Positions 1 through 11,059 of a stretch of 64,000 bases of DNA are shown one piece after another; position 1 is the first letter of the stretch; each line of letters opens with the position of its first letter. Source of the DNA: Flabesymbios commensalis (lineage: Eukaryota; Annelida; Polychaeta; Terebellida; Flabelligeridae); the NCBI GenBank assembly GCA_964017125.1, contig OZ024912.1:57334555-57398554 (forward strand), read 5' to 3'. Made by a program: the position numbers and the translations under genes. Under the pieces are notes generated by a model, which saw only the letters and a list, made by a program, of their open reading frames with translations, ran no database searches and had not been told where the DNA came from.

Positions 1-1140
1 ATGAGTGATAAACCGAATTAAATATGTCATGCTGCGTAAAAAATAAACTCACTTTCACGCATTTACTTTGGCACGGTGGCCAAATGGCCTGAAATTTGAA
101 TTTCCTAAAGTATTCTATGATCTTACCATTTTAACAACGTTCATTAATGTAGCATCAACTGGCCCAAGCAAAGATCCATAATTGAATTATCAATGTAACA
201 TTGCAAAGATTATAATGATACAAGTTAGAGTAGGAAAAAAACCAACCGTACTCTCGTGGTAGGTAATACAAATTTCTTTCTCATCTCTGATGCTTTAAAA
301 ACTGTGCTGGATTCACGTATTATGTAACAACCTATTGCTACTCAGTTTCGCTCCACTGGTGAAGAAAGGCAGCCTAATTATCACTTAATCATAATCATAT
401 TATAATGGACATATGTTTGTTATTATTATATTGGTTTTTTTTCAATTGTATTTGATTGTTTTGCATGAGGAAACCATTCGACTAGCTTTTTGTAGCTACT
501 ACGCAATGATCTTTAATTAGATACGTTTATACCAACCGTTCTCTCAACAAAAAATTGACACAGTTTGTCGTTACTTCTTCACACAAATTAGGGGAGCCCC
601 CCAATTTTTTTTCTTGGTAAATCCAACAAAATTAGATGCGCTGTTCTTTGACGGACACGTAGCACATTACTCATGTTAGTGGTTAGTGCCATAACGAGGT
701 GATGATTGATTAAGTGGTCACAAGTAGAAGTCATGTCAGTACTATACCATCTGCGAATGTGACGAGTGTCTATTAATCCCTATGATAGATCAGTACGATT
801 ACAGTTACACAACAAGGATGTAACTCTGTCTGCAGTCATTTTAAAATATATAGTGTGTTTACTATCATGATTTGCATGAAAAATTTAAATTAAATGCGGC
901 TTATATTTCTTCGTCTCACTTAGCGTTAAATGAATACACAGGACATGTTTCACAGGATTAATAAAAATATGAGAAATGGGGATCCGCTTGGTGATAATAT
1001 TCATTGGAGATATTATTCCTTCTGCCATCGAACTAAGGAATAAAAGCTTATCCAACTAAAAGTATATAAACGTATAATAGGTAAATATATATTACATACC
1101 TAAATATTTGTCTACTTTTTTTAATTAGTTACAAAGAAAA
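1..1140. other. AT-rich stretch, no gene seen
   Basis: I see no coding segment with convincing splice signals, no family repeat and no long hairpin here. It is ordinary AT-rich non-coding DNA. Confidence 0.5.
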
Positions 1141-1231
1141 ACAATGGAACATCGCCCCAATGCTGGTTTAATATTGGCGACGCCGGGTCCAACATAAACC
1201 GGCATTGGTTCAAAGTGTTGTGTTTGCTGAG
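1141..1231. mobile_element. Palindromic TA-type MITE, decayed copy (family A)
   Basis: A decayed near-palindrome with a CpG core (GGCGACGCCGG), AATGCTGG/CCGGCATT arms and the right end GTGTTTGCTGAG typical of family A. The complete reference copy is at 37755-37863. The left end has drifted. Confidence 0.6.
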
Positions 1232-1277
1232 AAGTATTTTTCATTTTTGTATAAACCATGCAGACCAAAGGGTTTTT

Positions 1278-1444
1278 TTAATTTAAAATCATCATAAATG
1301 TCTTAGTTGACGCTTCCGCTTCAATTGAAAACCCATGTTATGGGTCTACGGCCATTAGAAAAAATTAGATTTTTCCAGCGCGGGGACCGTCTTTAGACGT
1401 CAGAATATGCCGTCTAAAAACGGTCCCCGCGCTGGAAAGGTTAA
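1278..1444 (-). mobile_element. TTAA-flanked MITE (family D)
   Basis: A hairpin at 1375-1435 pairs CCAGCGCGGGGACCGT with ACGGTCCCCGCGCTGG and is followed by AAAGG-TTAA. The segment to its left is the reverse complement of 24880-24991, the other good family D copy. TTAA plus a CCTTT end is the piggyBac-type signature. There is no transposase. Confidence 0.65.
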
Positions 1445-1676
1445 ACAGCGATAAAGTGTCTATAACATCTTTATTTGACGACATCAGTAAGGATGGTGAG
1501 CAGCCGAACTTTAAGTACCGCTGGCTAACCTTGACTGAAGGGTGGCCCTCAGACATATATGCATATTTGCATTTCACTAATAATAAATGAGCAAGGTCGC
1601 ACTCGTGGGGGGTCTACACCAGCCTTTTGAACACGTAAAACATGTTATAGTCAGTTAGTACTTGGTTACATAGTTA

Positions 1677-1924
1677 TTAACCCTTTGAGTGCGGGCGACG
1701 CTTTTAAGCGCATTCATACTGTTTTTCCACAACTAAAATTTGACAGAAATTGAACAAATATGCATGTATAAATCTTGAGTAAAGCCCCCATTGTGAAATT
1801 TAGCAGGTTTAATTTTTAAGTGAGGAGGTATTTTCCTTTCATTTGAAGTTGGCAATTGCGTGAGCAATGCCAACTTCATATGAAAGGAAAATGGTAAGTA
1901 GTAATGAAGCACTTAAAGAGTCAA
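1677..1924 (+). mobile_element. TTAA-flanked MITE (family E) with internal hairpin
   Basis: The left end is TTAACCCTTTGAGTGC and the right end is its imperfect inverse, GCACTTAAAGAGTCAA. A 61-bp hairpin at 1831-1891 pairs CATTTGAAGTTGGC with GCCAACTTCATATG around a CpG loop. The hairpin resembles those of families B and C although the rest of the sequence does not. Confidence 0.65.
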
Positions 1925-2515
1925 AGAAGTATGTGCAGACGTACGATGTGTCATTCATAATGAGCAAAGTAATATAATAATACAAACATATACATACTCG
2001 TCTTTTTCACACGTCGTGTTAAATAGAGAAATAGTCAATGATATAATGTGTATGCAAGCACAAGCGAAACTGTCGTTAGTGATCTGTTCTATTTAAAAAA
2101 AATTATAATTTTGATATTTAGTTACAATAGTAAAATAATCTGGAAAACCTGAAAAACATGAAGTGATTGATATGTTTGTAGACTACGGCTAAAACAATGT
2201 TACAACTGTATCACGGTTAGTAATACTAAATGTCATATATATTTTCAACATTGTATACCACGTGGAAATACTAAGCATTAAAGACTCATGAAGCCCTTAG
2301 ACATGATCAGTTCAACGTCATCCTTCATGGTATTTTAAATACTTTTCCATGCCCGACCGTCCTTTTTAACCAATATAATCGATTTCTCAAAATTAAAGTA
2401 AATGTGCGAGTATTGTTTTTATACAGCGTGAGACGGGGTTATTCCATACTAGGACAAAGTGGAATATCTTAAGCTCTGGACGTTTCCTATTTATTCCTTT
2501 ACTTCGCCACAATAC

Positions 2516-2900
2516 AAGGTCAAAGGTCAACTTCAAGGTCAAATATGTTTTTTAACAAATGGAGCTAGGAACAAACAAGTGCGATATCTTGTTCTCGTGT
2601 ATTTTGGACTGGGATTTTAATTTCAGGTATTACGTTGATGATTCAAGGTCATCTTCAACAAATCAAATTATGTACAAGTGTAATGCGTATATTCAAGGTC
2701 AATATCAAGATCAAAAATATATTTTTCAACAAATACAAATAACAACAAGTGTAATAAATCTTTTTGATGATGATATGTGGATTGGATAATCGATGTCTGG
2801 GATTAATTTGATGATTAAGGAACCTTCAGATTCAAAACATCAATTTCAAAGTCAATTAGGAGAAAATATTGTTTTTAGCAAATAAAGGTAGGAATAAAAC
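2516..2900 (+). repeat. Degenerate AGGTCA-rich tandem repeat
   Basis: The phrases CAAGGTCAA and TTCAACAAAT recur every 100-130 bp, in about three diverged copies. The first copy holds AGGTCAAAGGTCA, which matches a DR1 nuclear-receptor element. Similar AGGTCA phrases occur in repeats at 19.8 kb and 60.7 kb, so this is more likely repeat sequence than a regulatory site. Confidence 0.5.
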
Positions 2901-4236
2901 TGGTGTAATATCTATTGTCCGTGTAACTTTGACAAACAAAGTGGCCGGTGATTTATGAGATATTTTTTACATACATTATCATTCACACTTACATGTTGTT
3001 AACACTGCCTTTAGATGCCTTCAGATTTGTGCTCCAATATAAAGTATTCCGATCATAATTTATTGTGCAAGGTGTGATGGGCTTGATAATGTTATTTTGT
3101 AATGTTATCTAAGCCTATTCATCTATATCTCAGTAGAAATAATTGTAATAGCAGGATTCATGTGACAAATAGATCATGTGAGACTTGTAAACAATGGAAA
3201 TAACGGTTCGTGATTTGTCTGGGCTGGGCTTTTTTTCTTGGCGCACATATTATCTTTCACTTAATAACACGCGGCTTGTATTCAATGTGATAACAAATGA
3301 AGCACTGTATGCTGAAAATAATGATCGATGATTTAAACAATGATATATAAGTGACGATGGCAATAAATTAATCAGAAATTAAGATATTGAAATGACCGAT
3401 AGGGCTTTTGCACCGGCAAAAACAACACACTCACACAATAATAACATACCACTATAAACAGTGCACCGTTCACAACATGGTGTGGGGTGACAGTTTTCTA
3501 TGGCTTAAGGATGTGTACCTTGGATACATAAAATACATTTTTATTACAGGTTTGCAATATGGTTGTCTTTCTAATAAATATGTGTTAATGATCTTTGCTA
3601 TTTATGCCCTTAGCGACAGCGGTCATTGTTTTGTATTGACGATCAAACCACGTATAATATACTTTCTCAGACATCTTTATAATTCCATAAATGTGTTTAT
3701 ATAATTATTTTATAGTGATTTGTTCTCATTTAGCATATATATACAAAATAATGAATCTTTTGTACTGTTGCCATGGAAACGGTTTATAGGGAGTAAGGGA
3801 CGTTTTAATATAGTTATGATAACAAATTTATGTTGAACCCGAACTGTTACCCATGCTCCCGGAAAGTGTATATTATTGATATAAGTGTAAAATATATCCC
3901 AATATTTGCATTGCGTACAATTTTTGGTTTTAAAAACATTAAAAAAACGTGGGCTTGAAAGGGTTGAATGTGTTTTTGACTGGAAAATACATTTTTGATA
4001 GTCTTTAAGGTATCAATTTTAATAATACAATGTCTGTTTCGGAGAGCATTTTTTACAGATTAAAAAAGGAATAATACATTTGGTTTTAACTGCATTTTTG
4101 TAGTATTTTGATGCTTTTATGTCATATTCGTTATCAACATTAACTTTTTCAACCAAAAAAGTGTATTAATTTTTTGTTTTTAATGTAATTTGACTGACCA
4201 TTTTGATAATAAACAATGATAATAATAAAGTTCTAT
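2901..4236. other. AT-rich stretch, no gene seen
   Basis: An open frame of 98 codons at 3408-3704 has no recognisable domain and no splice context, and I treat it as chance. Nothing else is supported. Confidence 0.45.
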
Positions 4237-4364
4237 ATCGCCTAAATCCTCTGTGATCCGAGTTCAGAGGCGCGACAAATATATTCGTAATCCGACTCAT
4301 AATTCCAAAAACCGTTTGCGTTTGTTATCTGGGCCAACGGGACCACCGAGGATTTAGGTCGGAA
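4237..4364. mobile_element. Small TIR element (about 128 bp)
   Basis: CGCCTAAATCCTCTGTG on the left is matched by the inverse CACCGAGGATTTAGGTCG on the right, with about 90 bp between. This is a small MITE of unassigned family. Clear flanking duplications are not visible. Confidence 0.5.
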
Positions 4365-5125
4365 AAAGCCTGATCAAAAAAACTACTTTGTGTTTTCGCA
4401 GGGCGAATTTCTAAAGGAAGTTCATTCCAAAGTTGTGAGTTGATATTCATTTCTGGTATTTTTTGTTAAAAACCAAAAAGTCATTCCTAAGGTTAAATCG
4501 ATCAAAAAACACGATTTTGAATAAAGATAAAAACAAACGTAATACCTTTTTTGATGCGATTTGTAATAATAATTATTTATTATTTATGTTAATTTGAGAC
4601 GAAATCAGGCATGGGGTAGGTATTAAGCATGGTCTCAATTTCAACTCATTGCGCATGACTGTGTACGGATGATCATGCAGCGATTTTTTTTACAATAATG
4701 TAATTTTATATTTCCAATAAATATGTTGTCAAAGATGCAGTAAGCTCAAATGTTTGGCACCATATCTCATCATTTTCGCCATGTACTGAGATAACTTAAT
4801 AATATTTGGCTGCAATTATACGCTGTAGTTTGCAATGGTCATACAAAATGTTTCGTATATATTTACAACAGATTGAATTATTAGTCATATAAAAAATTCA
4901 ACATGATACCTTTTTATTAAGCCCCCTATGTGAATTTGCAAATATCCAAAATGAACACCATTTTGCCCCATATTATTTTTATGTCTAATCTGGCGTTTTC
5001 TACTTGCTGCAATTTCAACAAAATTCTGCTACAATTATACAGCTCGGCTGTTAGTTAGCTAGTCATAAGAATCAATAAATAAATCACACCCTGAAAAATA
5101 TCACAATATTGGTGCCTAATTACTA

Positions 5126-5209
5126 ATGGACATTGTCAAGGCTTTCAACTGCATGCCACATGACCAGCTCATTGCAAAATTAAAATCGTATGGTATTCAG
5201 GACCAATGA
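5126..5209 (+). pseudogene. LINE reverse-transcriptase fragment (motif A region)
   Basis: 27 codons translate to a peptide beginning MDIVKAFNCMPHDQLIAKL and ending KSYGIQDQ, then a stop. This matches the RT motif A block of Jockey/CR1-type LINEs (D-x-S-K-A-F-D-x-M-P-H-x-L-L-I-x-K-L). It covers only this block and lacks motifs B and C. It abuts the left edge of the 5.3-kb inverted-repeat arm. It is a dead scrap unrelated in position to the LINE at 31-36 kb. Confidence 0.7.
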
Positions 5210-5294
5210 ATCAAAATTCTCATATCATATTAGTCGGCTGCATATATGAAGAAAACCCACCTTACCCTGAAAAAAATTGCCACAAAAGGTTCTC

Positions 5295-5900
5295 AACAGT
5301 TTATTGTAGTACCGAGTCTCCTTAATAACATATATCAAAAGTGTACCAAACTCTGACCATGCAAAAAGTATTTTTTTCAAGATGGCGTCCAAGATGGCCG
5401 CTAAATCCTTGAAATTGTAAATTATTTGCCCATTAATCATCTGAAATGACTCATGTTGATGCATTTTCACTTGTTTTGGGTTTAATATGGTACATGGAGT
5501 ACTTCACACACACCACATTCAAAATATAAATTTTGAAATCCAAGATGGCGGATCAAAATGGCCGCCAAATTGCGAATATTAAAGAAATAAATAAAAATCA
5601 TTCCATACATCATTTTTTATCTACAATATTACTGCAGGAGCTAACTAAAATGAGTGGGACTGTCGAGCATTAGGCTTGACTGTAAAATGTGATTATATAC
5701 TGTCTGGATATAAAAAACGGTAGATGGTCAATTTACCCCAAGATGTAATCAAAGGTCATAAAAATGAAAAATATCTGTTATATATTCATATTTATACTCC
5801 AGTTGTTGGAAATTAAATCCTGATTACTAATATTATACATCATGCAAACAAAAATGATACAAACAAAATATAAAACAAATATATGGAGTCAAAGGTCACA
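5295..5900 (+). repeat. Arm of a diverged large inverted repeat (partner 9420-9901)
   Basis: Phrases such as CATGCAAAAAGTA, GATGGCGTCCA and GATTATATACTG(T/C)CTGGA occur here and, reverse-complemented in the same order, at 9420-9901. The arms differ by many substitutions and indels. The arm includes AAGATGGC(G/C)GC motifs. Confidence 0.7.
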
Positions 5901-7297
5901 AAAATCAATAACATTTAGAACTTAGATGTATATACTTGTCATATGTATACTCATACTGTCCGAAATTTAAGGTTGATTGCAAATATTATTTATTATAATT
6001 ATAGCCAAAAATATTATAAAAGAAGACATGCTATTTGTTTGTTGTAAAATTCAAAATCCAGACTCATATCGGTTTACATTTGAATATGAGCATATACGTC
6101 AAATTCGGGTTTTTTTTCATTTAAAAAAATAACTGATGTAACCCAATTCAACTGATGTTCATCCATATTTAAATGTATACACGCTATCAGCGAAATACAT
6201 GTATGGTAGAGATTTCAGAGTGATACAAAATATTAAGTGCATTGTTCACACGAGAAAAAATCGAATCGAAAAAAATCATTGAATTCATAGGAAGGTCAAC
6301 TGGTAACTCAATCAAAATTGGTTAACCTGAGGTTTATTCATTTAAAATTATAGGTTCAATGGACATATACACGTTTGTCTTTTATAACACGTGCGCTAGG
6401 AAGCATATAGGCTCCAAATGTGTTTTAATACGAACGTTATTTAAAACTGTGAATTGTAAATATACACAGATTTTAAAACATGTGCTAGTCGGTTCCAGGA
6501 ATATGCAATTAAATGTATAGATTAATTGGGCCAAGACATCACCAGAACAATAATATTGCAGCCATTTTGCAACATTTTACCGTTCTCCACATTATGGTCA
6601 CACTAATCATATGCTAATTAAATTCGAGAATGTTAGAAAAAGCGGCTTTAAAATAATTTTGACGATCGTCATAGATAGAAATGGCCGCTATGACATCATT
6701 TATTTTGCGGTCAAGGTTTCCAAAAATCCGAAGCAGTTTTTAGCGATAAATCTTAACCGTGGTGGACGGAGGAGCGAACGAATGTGCGCAATGCAAGACA
6801 ACAGTAGGCTCTCAGCTAAAATTTGACTGAGACCTAAAAACGAATGATGTTACCTGATTTCTGGGTACTATTTTCTATCATATTACCTGCAAAAGTGTAT
6901 ACATTTGTCGACCCTGTATCTTTCTGTAGTATACTCTAGGGCATATAAAACCAGGGGTCCTAAATTTGAAGTGTGGGCCAATTAGTCACGAGGCCCATTT
7001 TCGAAATTTTACCTCTAACTATTTTTTTAGTTCATCCTGATTCAGCCCATATTGAGCGGTGGGAACTAAAAATTAAAATATATCTGGAACCATTTGTCAC
7101 ATTTAATAATGCTGGTGTCTATTTTTACATATTAATTTAATGTAAATACTAGGCATACAACACAATTTGGGGTAAAGATCGAAGGCCGAAGTCATACTTA
7201 TTTATCTTCAAATTATGCACAAAAGCAACCAAACTAATAAATGATCAATACTGCTATATTTTTAATCACCGACTGCAAACATTATATTAAAGAATGA
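5901..7297. other. AT-rich stretch, no gene seen
   Basis: No supported gene. Short open frames (for example 6611-6826) show no domain. Confidence 0.45.
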
Positions 7298-7816
7298 TTC
7301 AACTGCAAGACGCGCATTCCTGGGACGGTCAAGTGTAGGCCAACAGTAGCCTATTGAGTACAGATTGACGGCATTAATATAGCCACTGAACTGATTACAA
7401 GATACTACTTAAACGGGACATTGATCCGATGCTATTTTAATGCTAGGCCAACGTCTGCGACGCTGGCCCAGCATTGAACCAACATTGAATAAATGTACAA
7501 TGTTTGAGAGAAAGTCCTCCTGCCCAGCAAACACAAGACATTTGTATAACATTTATACAACGGCGGCCCAACGTCTTCGACGTTGGTCCAACATTGCATA
7601 AAGTCATACAAATGTTTTGTGTTTACTGAGCATGTCAATACAAGCTTGGGTCAAGCAGTTTCAACATCCCCGTAGTAAGACAGTCAGTTTGCTCTTAATG
7701 AGGCTTTGGGTATGAAACGCATATTTAGTATTATTATGGAATAGGGACTTGACCTACCCACGGGCACTATTGCCTTCTGGGGGACCCTTGTCCCGCGAAT
7801 TTTAGCAGTTGACTAC
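7298..7816 (+). repeat. Arm of a second large inverted repeat (partner 12421-13044)
   Basis: The order of phrases here (GGGACGGTCAAGTGTAGGCC, two family A palindromes, CTTGGGTCAAGCAGTTT, GGGTATGAAACGCATATTTAG, AAGGGTCCCCCAGAAGG in either strand) is repeated in reverse complement at 12421-13044. The partner carries about 100 bp extra near 12545-12645. Both arms already held the two palindromes before they were copied. Confidence 0.8.
7523..7630. mobile_element. Palindromic TA-type MITE (family A)
   Basis: Ends CCCAGCAAACACAAGAC and GTTTTGTGTTTACTGAG surround arms meeting at AACGTCTTCGACGTTGG. A second, shorter palindrome of the same family lies just left at about 7426-7500. Confidence 0.8.
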
Positions 7817-8494
7817 ACCTTTAAGTATTCTCTTCCCGGCCTTGTAACACTCGCCGTCGTAAAAAATGTTATTCTCTCAGCATTTCTCTTTGTAATTTAC
7901 CCCTATTTTACAGGGACAACTCAAATTGTAATATCTTTAAAACCGATGTCGAGAATATTATTCTTTTCTATGTATGTGGCTATGTCCGACTAGCTTGATA
8001 TATATGCATGATCTCATCTATCGGAACCAAAGGCCATGGTAGATTTTAAAATAACAAGTGTTTGCAACACATACTTGTTAACATTATTCCAAACTACACA
8101 GTTTACAAATCACTGCTCAGGTAATCTAGAAGATTGCCGAAGTTTTTATTTGACCTTATGCTTTTCACTTTAACAATATTTCTACAAGGTTTCTGCCACC
8201 ATTACACCAACATGTAGGCCTATGTGATGCTCATTAGGCTGATATCAAGACAAAAATCTCGGCATTATTTTTAAAGACCAACGAAGGATCCCAAAATGGC
8301 TTCTGAGATTGGTGCCAATAACTATACTCAGGTCAATCCGCATTGTATTTAATAAGTAATACCATTTTTTTGGCTAGCTTTAACACGAACAATCTGTCTA
8401 GGGGGTAGTGTGTCCTATTAGAGATCAATAACAATATCAAATGTTAAGTGTTATAGGGACTATAAATTTTAAAATTAAAAATAACAGTACTTCC

Positions 8495-9085
8495 TGTCGC
8501 CCTTTACAATTTTTCCATCGCCCTCTAACTTATATTTTCGACTATAAACGCCTCAGTATCGCCCTTTAAAGCCTCCCTGTCGCCCTTTAATGACACTCTG
8601 TTGCCCGTTAGCAAAATCGCCGTTTAACCCTTTGACTTCCAGGCCGGGGTGCATGCCAGGATCCAGATATACCGGTGTAGGAGTTCTATTTTTCGTCATT
8701 TGAAGCTGGAATTGCTAACGCAATTTCCAGCTTCAAATGACGAAAAATACATAAATGTAGTATATATTTGACGAAAATTTGTGTCATTTTATGGTTACGT
8801 TCATTGACGAATGACGACGGAAATTTCCGTCATGTATGGTAGTGAAAAGGTTAAGGTATTTCAGTCATCTTTTGTCCCCTCTCTGTGTGTTTTTTCGTCG
8901 CCTCTCGTCGCACTTTACCGTCTCTCCGTCATCTTTTAAAGCATATAATATCTGTCACCCTTTGATTGCCATCTTCCGCCTTTTACCACCTTTCTGCCTT
9001 CTATTTACCGCCCCTGCGTCGCCCTTTAAACCTTCCCATCGCCAATCCACGTCGCCTTCAAAGTATATCCACCGCCCTTAACACC
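8495..9085 (+). repeat. Degenerate CGCCCTTTAAA minisatellite
   Basis: Phrases like TCGCCCTTTAAA recur at irregular 15-30 bp spacing on both sides of the MITE at 8624-8854, which split the array. The bias opens long frames (8836-9289) that are not genes. Confidence 0.65.
8624..8854 (+). mobile_element. 231-bp piggyBac-like MITE (family C), copy 1
   Basis: TTAA on both sides with ends CCCTTTGACTTCC and AGTGAAAAGG, exactly 231 bp including both TTAA. An internal hairpin pairs CGTCATTTGAAGCTGG with CCAGCTTCAAATGACG around TAACGCAA, and a second inverted pair is TTTCCGTC/GACGGAAA. It is non-autonomous and splits the CGCCCTTTAAA minisatellite. Two more copies of identical length are at 26239 and 59087. 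Confidence 0.85.
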
Positions 9086-9419
9086 ACAAATGTGCAAATC
9101 AATAGCACTATTTTATTTGAAAAACAAGTTATGTTTTATAGATGCCTGCCGTGCGGTTTCGAATCCCGCTTGTTGCAAGATTTGAAGAGAAATATCATTT
9201 CTCCCTTCTCAATATGGGGACAATGTGTTCAATGCGCCGAAATGGCCGCAGAACTGTATGTTCTCGGTGGGGTTGAGATGGCACACTAATGAGCAGTTCC
9301 AGATAAAGGGGGTAAAAAAGTAAAATTCGGATGAAATACTTGACATCAGACTATAAACCTGCACCTTTACCTTTTTTACCTTTGCCCCCATATACATGTA
9401 TTTGCGTTATGTGTATTGG

Positions 9420-9901
9420 CGTATATTAAATTTCTATTTTGTTTGTGACCTTTGATCCCATATATTTGCGTTATATTTTATTATATCAGTTTTTGGCAAT
9501 ATAAGGTATATATTATTAATCAGTATTAAATTCCGACAATTTGAGGAAACATACGACTATATAATAAAGATTTAGTTTTGATTGGTTTTTGTGACTTTTG
9601 ACTACATATTGCCGTTTCTTTTGTCCAGGCAGTATATAATCAAATTTTAAATTCAAGCCTAATGGACTTCGACAGTCCTACTCAACCTGAGTGTGAAGCA
9701 CCCTATGTGCCATAATCAGACCCAAAACAAGGGACAATGCATCAAAATGAGTCATTTCGGATGAAAAATGGGCAAAATTGTCATTTTAAAGATATGACGG
9801 CCATCGTGGACGCCATCATGAAAATTGTACTTTTTGCATGTTCAGATTTTGGTAAACTTTTGATATGTAGTTAAGCACACCTAATACTACAATAAACCGT
9901 C
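9420..9901 (-). repeat. Second arm of the 5.3-kb inverted repeat
   Basis: Reverse complement of 5295-5900, diverged but collinear. The arm ends near ACTACAATAAACCGT. Confidence 0.7.
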
Positions 9902-9919
9902 AAACCATATAATTATGCA

Positions 9920-10232
9920 GCCTACTTCTATAGCTCTTTCCGCTTCATTTGAATGCCTGTTTTCTACGGCCATTATAAATAGACTGCTTGCACGAGTTTG
10001 CGCAGTGAACAATTGTCTGATTAAAACAGTTCAGAGCTGCTCACTGTGTGGCGTGTTGTCATTGAAAAGTGTGTAACAGTTGTCTGAATAAAACAGTTCA
10101 GCGTAGCTCACCGTGTGGCGTGTTTTTATTGAAAAAGGTGTATAGGATACTCTTTCAGTGCGGGGATCGACTTTACTTTTTTATCATAATCTGACGTCTA
10201 GTCGACCACCGCAATGAAAGCGTTAGATAATC
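9920..10232 (-). mobile_element. Decayed TTAA-type MITE (family D)
   Basis: CTTTCCGCTTCATTTGAAT and TCTACGGCCATTATAAAT match the body of the copy at 24774-24991. CTTTCAGTGCGGGGA matches its end. A roughly 150-bp insertion (two AACAGTTCAG-containing repeats) lies in the middle. Confidence 0.5.
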
Positions 10233-10433
10233 TACAGTGATAATATTGTCAAGTTTAGGTCCCTTAATGGTATTATTCAATTGATCATGTTACAGCTACA
10301 ATTATTCGATTTTTTTCCCAGCCGAGAATAAAATAAAATAAATAAAATATTGATTAATCCAAAATCAGAATCCATCCAGAATGAGCGACAGAGCACCTAA
10401 ATTCCCTCATCAGCAATGGCTATTTACCCTTTA

Positions 10434-10664
10434 ACCGCCAAATTATTCAATTTGAATTTTCACCCACTTGAAGTTGTGTCTCGCTGACGCGATCCACAAC
10501 TTCAAGTGAGTGAAAATTATTCAGATTTGACAAAATGGAGGTCAACTGTTTTCAAATATTGGTGATTGATGTCTTATTTTTTAACATGTTTAAAAGGTGG
10601 TACTTAATGTGCTAGTAAAAAATGAAAACCCGAATATATGCGACACCGGCGGTTAAAGGGTTAA
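10434..10664 (+). mobile_element. piggyBac-like MITE (family B), duplicated copy 1
   Basis: Ends ACCCTTTAACCGCC and GGCGGTTAAAGGG-TTAA. A hairpin pairs CACTTGAAGTTGTG with CACAACTTCAAGTG around TCGCTGACGCGATC. The left TTAA has lost one base. Confidence 0.85.
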
Positions 10665-10805
10665 ACGATTGTTACAGCTACAATTATTCGATTTTTTTCC
10701 CAGCCGAGAATAAAATAAAATAAATAAAATATTGATTAATCCAAAATCAGAATCCATCCAGAATGAGCGACAGAGCACCTAAATCCCCTCATCAGCAATG
10801 GCTAT

Positions 10806-11047
10806 TTAACCCTTTAACCGCCAAATTATTCAATTTGAATTTTCACCCACTTGAAGTTGTGTCTCGCTGACGCGATCCACAACTTCAAGTGAGTGAAAAT
10901 TATTCAGATTTGACAAAATGGAGGTCAACTGTTTTCAAATATTGGTGATTGATGTCTTATTTTTTAACATGTTTGAAAGGTGGTACTTAATGTGCTAATA
11001 AAAAATGAAAACCCGAATATATGCGACACCGGCGGTTAAAGGGTTAA
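10806..11047 (+). mobile_element. piggyBac-like MITE (family B), duplicated copy 2
   Basis: TTAA flanks on both sides, with terminal inverted repeat CCCTTTAACCGCC / GGCGGTTAAAGGG. The internal hairpin is the same as in copy 1. This is the cleanest family B copy, about 240 bp long. Confidence 0.88.
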
Positions 11048-11059
11048 ACGAAGATTGTG

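Larger units (their letters stand above)
10289..11047 (+). repeat. Recent 380-bp tandem duplication
   Basis: The unit from GTTACAGCTACAATTATTCG to GGGTTAAACGAT is present twice (10289-10670 and 10671-11047) with only a handful of differences. Each unit carries the same family B MITE, so the insertion came before the duplication. Confidence 0.9.

Noticed and set aside
2516-2535. DR1 nuclear-receptor element AGGTCAAAGGTCA
   Set aside because: It is embedded in a repeat rich in AGGTCA; no nearby promoter or gene start.
3408-3704. 98-codon plus-strand frame
   Set aside because: Composition is that of AT-rich non-coding DNA and no domain is visible.
8836-9289. Open frames in the CGCCCTTTAAA region
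   Set aside because: Low-complexity minisatellite sequence with no domain.
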